Assembly (NCBI GenBank): GCA_025059235.1
Contig: JANXCV010000002.1
Span: 62,001 to 126,000 of the forward strand
DNA length: 64,000 nt
From: Candidatus Calescibacterium sp.
GTDB taxonomy: Bacteria > DRYD01
Direction of reading: 5' to 3'
Every line of letters starts with the position of its first letter. Position 1 is the stretch's first letter. The translations under genes and the position numbers were made by a program. Below are positions 15,621-23,981 of this stretch, piece after piece. The notes below the pieces were generated by a model, which saw nothing but the letters and a program-made list of their open reading frames with translations, had not been told where the DNA came from and ran no database searches.

Positions 15621-17342
15621 ATGAAAAAGTTCTGGTTATTTTTGTTCCTAATCTTTTTAGTATTTTATTCTTATGGATCCTCTGAAATTCCAAGAATAGA
15701 ATTCGTATATAAGAGCAAAATTATCCCCTTCAAAGACAATCCGGTGATAACTGAAAAAGAAATTTATTTTTCGCAAGAGGATTTCGTTACATTAATGAAG
15801 TTCCTTGGTTTTATAGATTGGCACGTAACTATAAACAAAGACACCAGTAATAAAGTAATAGATTGTTTGCTTGTATCCAACGATATGCCTAAGTTTAAAG
15901 CTAAATTTGTTCCTTTGATTCATGAAGATAAAATCTATATACCTTTTGGTAGTATTAACAACCATATTGGAGTATCACCAATATTTGATTATGATAATGG
16001 AAAAATATATCTCTACCCCCAGATAAAGGATATATCCGTTTCAGAAGACAGTATAGTTATAAATGGAGCAAAAGAAATAAAAATACAGAAGAATTTCTAT
16101 CTGAATGATCCTTTGAGATTTGTTATAGATTTACAGGATTGTGTCTTATCCCCAGATATTTTCAGACAGAAAATACTTTCCTCACATGATTACATAACAC
16201 AGATAAGGGTTTCTCAGTTTAACGAAATGCCAGCTATAGTTAGAGTAGTGATCGAATTAAAACCGGGGCAGAAAGTCAGGAATTTGGCAAGAATATTACC
16301 CAATCAAGTTCAGCTGATTTTCTCAGACAGAGTCCCAGATCTATATGCCAAAATAAAACCCTATGATTACACAAACACCAATAAAGATGAAGTAGTAAAG
16401 ATCTATCAGATAACTCCCTATATATCTGGCACCAATTTCGCCATTTCAATTAACATAGATAAGACAGTAAACTACACAATAAATAGGCTAGACAACGGGA
16501 AATGGTATATAGATCTATACAACGCTATTCTTACTGTTTCTGCAAATGAAATAGAAACAACTTCTGACATCGTAAAGAGTCTAAAGTATTCTCAACATCA
16601 AACCTCTCCTTTCCCAATAACCAGAATAGTGATAACCCCAAAGGAAAATATAAAGTTAAACGTGTCATTAGATTCTATCTCGAATAACGGAAGATTATTG
16701 AATTTTCTCGTATTGCAAAAGAGAGAATCAAAATTAAGTGAAGAAGAAAAGCTAATTTCATATAACAAGGGTAAAGTGGTAGTAATAGACGCTGGGCATG
16801 GTGGTAGAGACCCTGGAGCAATAAACTCAACCTTAGGAATAAAAGAAAAAGACATAACACTTAAAATTTCTTTGCTTGTCGAAAATAAACTTAAAAAAGC
16901 AGGATACAACGTTATCCTCACAAGAAAAGGAGACTATGAATTAACAAATAGTCCAATAGATTCAGAAGAATTACAAGCAAGAGTAAATGTAGCCAAACAA
17001 AATAATGCCGCTATATTTGTATCTATCCATATAAACGCCTCAACATACCCTTTCGCAAATGGATTAATGACATTCTACTGCAAAGAAATAGATTATTTGT
17101 TAGCTCAGTATATACATTACGAACTTGCTAAGACAAATATTTTCGATGACAAAGGCATAAGGAAAGCAAATTTTTACGTCTTAAAGTATAACCCCGTACC
17201 TGCAGTCTTATTAGAGTTGGGTTTTATCTCTAACTATAACGATGCAACTAAATTAATGTCTGATTCTTATATAGAAAAGCTAGCACAAGCAATAGCTATA
17301 GGAATCAATAATTACCTGAATAAAGTGAAAATAGATTACTAG
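15621..17342 (+). CDS. Exported N-acetylmuramoyl-L-alanine amidase (AMIN + Amidase_3)
   Basis: Periplasmic zinc amidase that cuts stem peptides from MurNAc during cell separation (AmiC type). A signal peptide (KKFWLFLFLIFLVFYSYG) is followed by about 350 residues of copper-amine-oxidase-N-like and AMIN-like beta domains (FRFVIDLQ-type segments such as LRFVIDLQDCVLSP and NGKWYIDLYNAIL). The catalytic domain starts near residue 385 with VVVIDAGHGGRDPGA, then KEKDITLKI, VSIHINAS and VLLELGFISN, supplying the His, Glu, His and Glu of the family. Start ATG 15621 has GGAGAGGGGAAGG just upstream. murC follows after two bases, so wall cleavage and wall precursor synthesis are co-transcribed. Confidence 0.9.
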   Translation: MKKFWLFLFLIFLVFYSYGSSEIPRIEFVYKSKIIPFKDNPVITEKEIYFSQEDFVTLMKFLGFIDWHVTINKDTSNKVIDCLLVSNDMPKFKAKFVPLIHEDKIYIPFGSINNHIGVSPIFDYDNGKIYLYPQIKDISVSEDSIVINGAKEIKIQKNFYLNDPLRFVIDLQDCVLSPDIFRQKILSSHDYITQIRVSQFNEMPAIVRVVIELKPGQKVRNLARILPNQVQLIFSDRVPDLYAKIKPYDYTNTNKDEVVKIYQITPYISGTNFAISINIDKTVNYTINRLDNGKWYIDLYNAILTVSANEIETTSDIVKSLKYSQHQTSPFPITRIVITPKENIKLNVSLDSISNNGRLLNFLVLQKRESKLSEEEKLISYNKGKVVVIDAGHGGRDPGAINSTLGIKEKDITLKISLLVENKLKKAGYNVILTRKGDYELTNSPIDSEELQARVNVAKQNNAAIFVSIHINASTYPFANGLMTFYCKEIDYLLAQYIHYELAKTNIFDDKGIRKANFYVLKYNPVPAVLLELGFISNYNDATKLMSDSYIEKLAQAIAIGINNYLNKVKIDY

Positions 17343-17344
17343 TT

Positions 17345-18814
17345 ATGAAGATATATTTTAGCGGCATCGGTGGAATAGGAATGAGTGCATTAGCACAAGT
17401 AGCTGCTCTGGAAGGAAACATAGTAGCCGGCAGCGATATCAAACAAACTTATATAACACAAAAACTCCAAAAGTTAGGTATAAAAATATTCTTTAAGCAA
17501 GAAGAAGAAAATATAACTCCCGATATAGATCTTTTTGTATATTCTTCGGCTATAGATAAAAATAATCCGGAGTATAAAAAAGCACAAAATATAGGTATCA
17601 ATCTTGCTCACAGATCAGAATATCTCAACCAAATCATAAAAGATAAACATATCGTTGCTATAACTGGTAGTTCAGGTAAAACCACCACCTCTACTATGGT
17701 AGGTATCGGCTTGAATAAATTGGGTATAAAGTCAAATATTATAACCGGTGGATGGATAAAAGAATTGGATTCAAATGTTGTATGGAATAACTCAGAACTT
17801 GTGGTATTAGAAGCAGATGAATCCGATGGAAGCTTACTGAATTATAAAACAGATATTGGTCTAATAACAGATTTAGCAGTAGATATAAATCTAAACAGTA
17901 AGAAATTCAATGATGTTCCCTTAGAAAAGTTAAATTTTAAACTCAGAGAAATATACACAGAATTTATACAAAAGATACAAACCAACTATGGAAAATTAAT
18001 AATATCGAATGATCCCGAGCTCTATGATTTCGTAAAAGAAAATAATATTACACCGTCTGTAATATTTGGAGAGGGAATTTTTAAAACTCAACAACCTTAC
18101 ATATTTTTTAGTGATGTAAAACAACATGAAGCTCAGGGGGTTCCCACCAACGAATTTACCGTAAGTATAGTGATAAATAATAAAACCGAAGTACTAGGTA
18201 GAGTAAGATTGAACACAATAGGAAGGTATAATGCTTTTAACTTCGTAGGAGCAGCCTCAACAATTTTTACCCTAACAGAAAGCATAGAAAAACTAAAAAA
18301 TCTCTGTGCTATATCTTCAGAATTGAGCTTTACTAAAAGAAGATTTGAAATACTATTGAATGAGATAATAAACAACAAAAGATTGATTGTAGTTGATGAC
18401 TACGCACATAACCCAAAAAAAATAAGATCACTCATAGAGAACCTAAATATCGTATATCGGGACTACCAGAGAATAGTGGTTTTTCAACCCCACAGATATA
18501 CGAGAACTATGATGTTCTGGGAAAATCTAAAGACTTCGTTTTTCGATCTGGATCATCTGATTGTTTTGCCTATATACGAAGCAGGCGAAAAACCCATCGA
18601 AAATATTAACTCTCAAAACTTAACAGAATTGATCAGAAAACAAAAAAATAAAATAGGAGAAATACAGTACCTAGAAAATTTCGACGAAACAATAAAAATA
18701 TTAAAAAACATCGTCCAAAAAGGAAATAGTATAGTTGTTTTTGTTGGAGCAGGTAATATCACAGATCTAGCAAATAAATTTGCACAAAACTTCTATAAAG
18801 TCAAAAGAACTTAA
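17345..18814 (+). CDS. murC: UDP-N-acetylmuramate--L-alanine ligase
   Basis: First Mur ligase: adds L-Ala to UDP-MurNAc using ATP, in the cytoplasm. Order of features: N-terminal UDP-binding Rossmann loop FSGIGGIGMSALAQ, the VYSSAI segment, the ATP loop ITGSSGKTTTS, ELVVLEADESDGS with catalytic Glu, FTKRRFEI, and VVDDYAHNP with FQPHRYTR in the C-terminal domain. The HRSEYL segment is normal for MurC. Length 489 fits. It starts two bases after the amidase stop. No other mur genes are in the window, so murC is detached from a usual dcw cluster. Confidence 0.94.
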   Translation: MKIYFSGIGGIGMSALAQVAALEGNIVAGSDIKQTYITQKLQKLGIKIFFKQEEENITPDIDLFVYSSAIDKNNPEYKKAQNIGINLAHRSEYLNQIIKDKHIVAITGSSGKTTTSTMVGIGLNKLGIKSNIITGGWIKELDSNVVWNNSELVVLEADESDGSLLNYKTDIGLITDLAVDINLNSKKFNDVPLEKLNFKLREIYTEFIQKIQTNYGKLIISNDPELYDFVKENNITPSVIFGEGIFKTQQPYIFFSDVKQHEAQGVPTNEFTVSIVINNKTEVLGRVRLNTIGRYNAFNFVGAASTIFTLTESIEKLKNLCAISSELSFTKRRFEILLNEIINNKRLIVVDDYAHNPKKIRSLIENLNIVYRDYQRIVVFQPHRYTRTMMFWENLKTSFFDLDHLIVLPIYEAGEKPIENINSQNLTELIRKQKNKIGEIQYLENFDETIKILKNIVQKGNSIVVFVGAGNITDLANKFAQNFYKVKRT

Positions 18815-18821
18815 CATTTTA

Positions 18822-18850
18822 TTTACATATTTTTAATACTTTTTTAAGAT
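18822..18850 (+). promoter_or_regulatory. Putative promoter of the 120-aa gene
   Basis: TTTACA (18822-18827), 17-base spacer, TAAGAT (18845-18850): a reasonable sigma70-type match. The segment TTTTTAATACTTTTTTAA at 18830-18847 is identical to the one in front of the N/Q/P-rich gene at the left edge. The 5'-ward ACATTTTATTTACA also recurs, with one change, before the subtilase and the HEXXH-protease unit. Confidence 0.45.
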
Positions 18851-18882
18851 TCTACAACATACTTATACAGGGGCTGAGAAAA

Positions 18883-19245
18883 ATGGATAACCAAAATATA
18901 AGTAGGGAGAGTATCCTTAACCTATATACCCAGCAGCTAGCAAAAGAAACATTATTAAACAGGCAACTAGAACAAGCAGAAGAAGTAGAGGAAATAGATC
19001 CCTTATTACTAGCAAACATTAAATCTGCCGAAAAATCTCCCTTTTCAAGAGATATGGTCATACTCTCGCCAGCAGCTCAAAGATTTTTACAGTTCTTAAG
19101 GGAAAATTTCCCAATCGATCCATATATATTCCTTCACGTAAATTATATTAAAACCGTATCATTCGGAAAATCGATCAATGTTGTAGTTGATAAGTTAACA
19201 AAAGGCTACCGAATGATATTCGCTCTATCCAATAAAAATAAATAG
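18883..19245 (+). CDS. Small acidic protein of unknown function
   Basis: 120 residues, soluble, no signal peptide. The N-terminal half is a charged helix (LLNRQLEQAEEVEEIDPLLL), the C-terminal half alternates beta-like stretches (IFLHVNYIKTVSFGKSINVV). A GGGG site lies about 11 bases before the ATG. It has its own promoter and sits between murC and truB. I do not recognise the family. The promoter similarity with the left-edge N/Q/P-rich gene is the main clue to function. Confidence 0.65.
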   Translation: MDNQNISRESILNLYTQQLAKETLLNRQLEQAEEVEEIDPLLLANIKSAEKSPFSRDMVILSPAAQRFLQFLRENFPIDPYIFLHVNYIKTVSFGKSINVVVDKLTKGYRMIFALSNKNK

Positions 19246-19298
19246 ATCTTTTTAACTTAACTTCCTGTAAAGACAAAGAGGTCCTAAAGGTCAATTCA

Positions 19299-20294
19299 TT
19301 GAATTATATAAACGTGTCGATAGACGGAGCATTAGTTATAAACAAAGCGCCAGGTTTTACTTCTACTCAATACCTCGAAAAAGTCAAAACAATTCTAAAC
19401 CAGAAACTGAGAAAGATATATAAAGAGCAGGGTATAACAGGAGAGCTAGTAGAAAAAGCGGGTCATACGGGTACACTCGATCCCAACGCCTCAGGAGTAT
19501 TAGTAATCTTTTTGAATAAATCCACAAAAATCATCCCCTTCATAAATAAAAATAAGTCCTATGTTTGTGAGGTAATTCTTGGTAAAGAAACAAATACAAT
19601 AGATAATACCGGAGAAACAATAAATGAAATAAAAATAAGTAAGGAAGATGCAGAAAAAGTAGTAAAGGACATAGATGCTATTCTACCAAGTTATATAGGT
19701 AAGTTCAATCAATTACCTCCTGTATATAGCTCGAAGAAAATCCAAGGGAAAAGACTGTACGAAATAGCTCAACACATGGACTCCCCAATATTTAAAGAAA
19801 AATCCAATGTAGTATATATCTACTCAATAAAAATTATCAATCATTACTACTTCCGAGACTACTATAGGATTCAGATTGAGGTTGATTGTTCTCAAGGAAC
19901 ATACGTAAGATCAATAATAAAAGACATTAGTCAGAAAGTAAATCTGCCGATGACTTTATCATTTTTGGTCAGAAAAAATTCGAATAATTTCACTCTGGCA
20001 GACTCCATAACAATAGAAGAACTCAAAAATTCCACAAACGTTATCGATAAAATAATAAAATTTGAAAAAATTCTAGAGAATTTCCCCTTTGTGATAGTAA
20101 ACGATAAAACTGTCTTTAAAGTAAGAAATGGACATAGCTTTACTAGTCAAAACACCATATACATAGAGAAGAAAGGTAAATATCATGACAGAAATGTATT
20201 TGTTGTAAAGGATAGAAAGAAAGACTTCTTGGCAATAGCCCAGTCAGACGATATGATAAATTTCAAAACAAGGAAAGTTCTAAAACCGTACTAA
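19299..20294 (+). CDS. truB: tRNA pseudouridine(55) synthase
   Basis: Converts U55 in the T loop of tRNAs to pseudouridine. The N-terminal motif INKAPGFTS and the catalytic motif GHTGTLDPNASGVL (Asp in TLDP) identify TruB. Then come YVCEVILGKETNTID, LPPVYSSKKIQGKRLYEIA and SQGTYVRSI, all typical. The C-terminal 80 residues resemble a degenerate PUA-like domain. The predicted start is TTG at 19299 with AAAGGT eight bases upstream; a GTG at 19314 is the alternative. It is followed after two bases by ribF, a common pairing in bacteria (rbfA/truB/ribF/rpsO neighbourhood), although rpsO is not next here. Confidence 0.92.
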   Translation: MNYINVSIDGALVINKAPGFTSTQYLEKVKTILNQKLRKIYKEQGITGELVEKAGHTGTLDPNASGVLVIFLNKSTKIIPFINKNKSYVCEVILGKETNTIDNTGETINEIKISKEDAEKVVKDIDAILPSYIGKFNQLPPVYSSKKIQGKRLYEIAQHMDSPIFKEKSNVVYIYSIKIINHYYFRDYYRIQIEVDCSQGTYVRSIIKDISQKVNLPMTLSFLVRKNSNNFTLADSITIEELKNSTNVIDKIIKFEKILENFPFVIVNDKTVFKVRNGHSFTSQNTIYIEKKGKYHDRNVFVVKDRKKDFLAIAQSDDMINFKTRKVLKPY

Positions 20295-20296
20295 TC

Positions 20297-21163
20297 ATGA
20301 CAGGAATAGCACTGGGATTTTTCGATGGAATACACATAGCACACCAAAAAGTAATAGGAAACATATATTCAGATAATAGCTATGTGGTAACCTTTGATAC
20401 CAGTCCTAAGATATTTCTCAAAAACTACACCAACTGCCTATTAACAACAAATTACGAAAAAGAAGAAATAATAAGATCTTTGTTCCCAAAAATAAAAATT
20501 GAGTTTCTAATATTTAAAAATATTGCTGACTTGAATCCCGAACAATTCATTAGATATTTAAAAGAATTAATAAATTTCGATTCTATTTCTGTAGGATATG
20601 ATTTCAGGTTTGGTAAAAATGCTCAGGGAGATATAAATTCACTGAAAAAACTATCAAGAGATTATAAGTTTGAGTTGATAGTCCAATCCCCCGTAAAGTA
20701 TCAAAAAAAAATAGTCCACAGCACTCTAATAAGGAATTATTTAATTAATCATCCAACCAAACTAGAGATGGTTAATTCAATGTTAGGTAGACCATATTCG
20801 ATAACGGGATTAGTAATAGAGGGACAGAAGATAGGTAGAAAGATAGGTTTCCCAACAGCAAACATCCTAGTTCCCCACTATAAAGTAGTCCCTTATTTCG
20901 GAATATATAAAGTAAATGTAAAAATTTTAACTAAAGAATTCGAAAATAGGATATTCGACGGCCTACTTCACATAGGTCCTAGACCAGTAATAAACAATTA
21001 CAAAATATCTACTGAAGTCTGGATTAGAAACTTTGATAAGGAAATATACTATCATCCCATAAAAGTTGAATTGGTAAAATTTATAAGAAAAGTAAAAAAT
21101 TTTAAAAACCTGAAATCTATGGTGAAACAAATAGAAAAAGATATACAAATAGCATTTGTATAG
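20297..21163 (+). CDS. ribF: Bifunctional riboflavin kinase/FMN adenylyltransferase
   Basis: Makes FMN and FAD from riboflavin. N-terminal adenylyltransferase half: ALGFFDGIHIAHQKVI (HxxH-like nucleotide loop) and VGYDFRFGKNAQGD; HSTLIRNYL corresponds to the family's S-[ST]-x-IR motif. C-terminal kinase half: MLGRPYSITGLVIEGQKIGR, GFPTANI and FDGLLHIGPRP with the catalytic Glu region in STEVWI. 288 residues is a little below the usual 300-310. It is coupled to truB; no FMN riboswitch is visible. Confidence 0.92.
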   Translation: MTGIALGFFDGIHIAHQKVIGNIYSDNSYVVTFDTSPKIFLKNYTNCLLTTNYEKEEIIRSLFPKIKIEFLIFKNIADLNPEQFIRYLKELINFDSISVGYDFRFGKNAQGDINSLKKLSRDYKFELIVQSPVKYQKKIVHSTLIRNYLINHPTKLEMVNSMLGRPYSITGLVIEGQKIGRKIGFPTANILVPHYKVVPYFGIYKVNVKILTKEFENRIFDGLLHIGPRPVINNYKISTEVWIRNFDKEIYYHPIKVELVKFIRKVKNFKNLKSMVKQIEKDIQIAFV

Positions 21164-21170
21164 TAATTAG

Positions 21171-21806
21171 TTATTTTATCTTTCTTACGGGTACCCCCAC
21201 GTATGTACCTGGCAAAGATATGTCCTTTACTACAACTCCACCAGCGCCCACAATCACGTTATCACAAATAGAAACGTAGTGTTTAAAAACACTACCAGCT
21301 CCAATGAAACAGTGATTCCCAATCTTTACTCCTCCGGACAAAGTAGCTCTCGGAGCTAAATGAACAAAGTCTCCAATAATACAATCATGCTCAACTATCG
21401 CTCCAGTATTTATAATACAAAAACCCCCAATTATGGCATTGACGTTAATAACTACATGATCTAAAACAACTGTTCCTAAACCTATTTTACTACTGGAAGA
21501 AATAGTAGACTTCTTAGAGATTATTTTTAAAAAACTGAATCCCATAGATAGAATTCTCTCTACAAGTCTTTTCCTTTGCATTCCTATGTCTAATTGTCCT
21601 ATTGCCATAACTAAACTATATTCTTGGGGACTAAATTTAGTCATATCTTCTTCAGTTCCTAAATATTCTATTTGAAGATTTCTATTTTGTTTATCTATGT
21701 ATCCGCATATTTTTAATTCTGGATAGTCACGAGTAATTATATTCTGTATTACTTTTGAGTGATCCCCTCCGCCAAGTATTATTATTTTCCTATTTGCTTT
21801 TCTCAT
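21171..21806 (-). CDS. NeuD/PglD-family sugar O/N-acyltransferase
   Basis: 211 residues: an N-terminal Rossmann-like UDP-sugar domain (IIILGGGDHSKVIQNII, ICGYIDKQN, MAIGQL) and a C-terminal left-handed beta-helix of hexapeptide repeats (STISSSSKIGLGTVVLDH, INTGAIVEHDCIIGDFVHL, IGAGSVFKHY, GAGGVVVKDI, GVPVRKI). The catalytic His is in VEHDC. Members acetylate amino-sugars for surface glycans (bacillosamine, sialic acids). It stands alone, convergent with ribF, with no glycan genes next to it, so the acceptor is unknown. Confidence 0.85.
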   Translation of the reverse strand: MRKANRKIIILGGGDHSKVIQNIITRDYPELKICGYIDKQNRNLQIEYLGTEEDMTKFSPQEYSLVMAIGQLDIGMQRKRLVERILSMGFSFLKIISKKSTISSSSKIGLGTVVLDHVVINVNAIIGGFCIINTGAIVEHDCIIGDFVHLAPRATLSGGVKIGNHCFIGAGSVFKHYVSICDNVIVGAGGVVVKDISLPGTYVGVPVRKIK

Positions 21807-21922
21807 AGATCTGTATTGTTTTTTCCAAATTTGTACCCCTTATAGCTGTTAGTATCATCGAGAAACCTAGATAGAATAGAATTCAGTGGAGGGAAAGGAT
21901 AGCTTATAATTAATATTCTCAT

Positions 21923-22288
21923 ATGGGTTTAATTCTTATAGTTTTGTCTTATATTTATTTCTATAATGTCTTCTTTCTTTTACCTAACAAACTTCTTTTT
22001 AATACACATTTGAATCTTAAATTTGTTTACCTTGTAATAATTCAAGGGATTTTCATTTCTATCATTGAGAAAGGTAGAAGTAACTATGGTAAAACCTATG
22101 TTCCACTAATACTCTTGATACTTTTACCCTCGTTTCTCATAGATATTAATCTTTTTTTAGCTGGGATTTTGTTCATTTATTTGCGGAGCTATATAGGTTT
22201 GGATGAAAACAGTCGTTTTTTCATACCACTTATTTTCACCACATGGTGTATTATAAATCTCTTACTTCTTGTGATTCTAGTTCGTTAA
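21923..22288 (+). CDS. Small polytopic membrane protein, unknown
   Basis: 121 residues with four probable membrane spans (GLILIVLSYIYFYNVFFLL, FVYLVIIQGIFISII, VPLILLILLPSFLI, PLIFTTWCIINLLLLVIL). The ATG is preceded 25 bases away by GGAGGGAAAGG, too far for normal use, and no alternative in-frame start lies closer. Its 3' end overlaps the 3' end of mazG (opposite strand) by 38 bases. The hydrophobic pattern looks genuine, but I recognise no family. Confidence 0.5.
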   Translation: MGLILIVLSYIYFYNVFFLLPNKLLFNTHLNLKFVYLVIIQGIFISIIEKGRSNYGKTYVPLILLILLPSFLIDINLFLAGILFIYLRSYIGLDENSRFFIPLIFTTWCIINLLLLVILVR

Positions 22289-23486
22289 ACCTAGTCATTA
22301 TGATTTCAGCAAGATTATTCAGTATATTTTCGAAACTCTCAGAATGATTTATGTAGAATTCATGCAGTTTCAAGAGTATCTGTTGTGTTTCACCTGTGAA
22401 GTTATCATGTATTAGTTTTCTTACAAAATTATCGAATTTTGATTCTGTCTTTAGTCTTTTTACTTTTCTATATAACAGGTACATTTTGAGAAGAGAAGGC
22501 ATAGATTTGGGTATATCAACAGTATTCACCTTGGTTTTATTTTCTTTTATTTTAATTTTCTCCCAATCCACTAGTATCTTTTCTATGTCTTGGGTTTTAT
22601 TTTCAGTGAATACATGGGGATGTCTACTTATTAGCTTATCCACTAGAGACCTAACTACATCGTAGAAATTGAAGTTTTTGAAATCAGACTGGATTTGAGA
22701 ATGGAAGATTACTTGAAGAAGTAAGTCTCCGAGTTCAGTTTTGAACTTTGTAGGATCATTTTTTTCTATTGAATCCAATACTTCATAAGCCTCTTCTATG
22801 AGGTGATTTCTTATGCTTTCTGAGGTTTGAACCTTGTCCCATTGGCAACTGTACCTTAACTTTATCATTACGCTCCATAACAAATCAAAAAGAGTTACGG
22901 TTAGTACTTTTTCCGGGATGAATGAAAAAATATCTGCAGCATCACTTGCTTTGACACAATAACCTTTGTCCTTTATATCTTCAACATACATACCAGGTAC
23001 ATTCGGAATAATGAAATTCATACCATAGCTTAAGTCTTGAAAATGGTAGTGGTAATAGAAGAAATCCAATTGTTTGAAATATGGTAGCTGATAGCTGAAA
23101 TCGTGTTTAAACTCTAGAGTTCTATTAATGATGTTTTCTACACTTATTGAGTTGATACATACTGGCTTATCTATTTCCTGAGCTACAAAGTCACTGGAAA
23201 GGGGATTAATCGAAGTGGATATATATAGCCACACCGAATCGATATTTTTGATTTTATACCTTATTGCATCAATCAGATCCATATATGATGGATATATTTC
23301 TCTTATTTTCTTAACTTCTTCGATATTGAATAATTCAGTTAATTCAATGTTGTTTTCATTAATCGATTGAAGGAAATCTGGTAAGAAAAAAGACTTACAA
23401 AAAACCACTACTTTTTTGATCTTAGTGCTGATTATTTTGTACAGTTCTAGTATTTGTTTTTTATCTGCAAGACCCAGAATGTACAT
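22251..23486 (-). CDS. mazG: MazG-family nucleoside triphosphate pyrophosphohydrolase with N-terminal extension
   Basis: Hydrolyses NTPs to NMP and PPi as a housecleaning enzyme. The MazG domain starts near residue 200: SCQWDKVQTSESIRNHLIEE, EEAYEVLDSI and KTELGDLLLQVIFHSQI give the ExxE12-28ExxD magnesium site; LISRHPHVF and a WEKIK follow. The second, usually weaker, MazG repeat is degenerate. The first 190 residues occupy the place of the tetrapyrrole-methylase domain in YabN-like fusions, and MYILGLADKK may echo its first strand, but the GxGxG loop is missing. The C-terminus overlaps the small membrane protein gene convergently. Confidence 0.85.
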   Translation of the reverse strand: MYILGLADKKQILELYKIISTKIKKVVVFCKSFFLPDFLQSINENNIELTELFNIEEVKKIREIYPSYMDLIDAIRYKIKNIDSVWLYISTSINPLSSDFVAQEIDKPVCINSISVENIINRTLEFKHDFSYQLPYFKQLDFFYYHYHFQDLSYGMNFIIPNVPGMYVEDIKDKGYCVKASDAADIFSFIPEKVLTVTLFDLLWSVMIKLRYSCQWDKVQTSESIRNHLIEEAYEVLDSIEKNDPTKFKTELGDLLLQVIFHSQIQSDFKNFNFYDVVRSLVDKLISRHPHVFTENKTQDIEKILVDWEKIKIKENKTKVNTVDIPKSMPSLLKMYLLYRKVKRLKTESKFDNFVRKLIHDNFTGETQQILLKLHEFYINHSESFENILNNLAEIIMTRFNELESQEVRDL

Positions 23487-23981
23487 AGTATATCAATTCT
23501 ATTGTTTAAGCTAAACAACCTCTCAGATTTAAAAGAATTATCTAGATTAGCCTAATCTTTGTCGTTAGAACACAGTGGGTAAACATAAGTTTGATCCAAA
23601 TGAATTTAAACTGGTATTACTATCTAGCCTCAGTGCTGATATTCCTTATAGGTTGAATTCCCTGATGTGGTTGAGAATTTTCCTATCCATAATAGTCCAA
23701 AAATCGGCTAAAAAATCAAAAATAGAAGATTAAATTGTTGAAAAAATTTTTGTTTTATAAAAGCTAAGTTTGTAAAAAGAGAATATATCTCCGAAAAGAG
23801 TAAAGTGATTGACAGTAGAATCTTATTCTTGTAATTTAGGCAAAAATAACTGCTCATTGTTGGTCTTCTTTTAGAAAGTTCTAGATCAATTCACCGACAT
23901 TGTAGATTATTTCAGTCTATTAAGATTGAAACCTAAAGATGTGATGTTATATTTATAGAGTTAGCTATCAGATGAATAAGA
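23487..23981. other. 495-base gap holding a gene relic, otherwise empty
   Basis: No intact gene, RNA or strong terminator. The middle carries copy 2 of the dispersed relic family on the minus strand (see 23685-23800). The remainder shows only short frames full of stops. It separates mazG from the end of the HEXXH-protease unit, both minus strand. Confidence 0.5.
23685..23800 (-). repeat. Dispersed relic, copy 2 (inverted relative to 6231-6352)
   Basis: The minus strand reads TNLAFIKQKFFQQFN and then, after a frame change, DFLADFWTIMDRKILNHI before a stop. These match TNLAFIE.KFFLQF and DFLADFLTVLDW of copy 1, and the DNA matches too (ACAAACTTAGCTTTTATA shared exactly). About ten bases present in copy 1 are missing here. 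It is an independent decayed copy of the same gene family. Confidence 0.6.
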
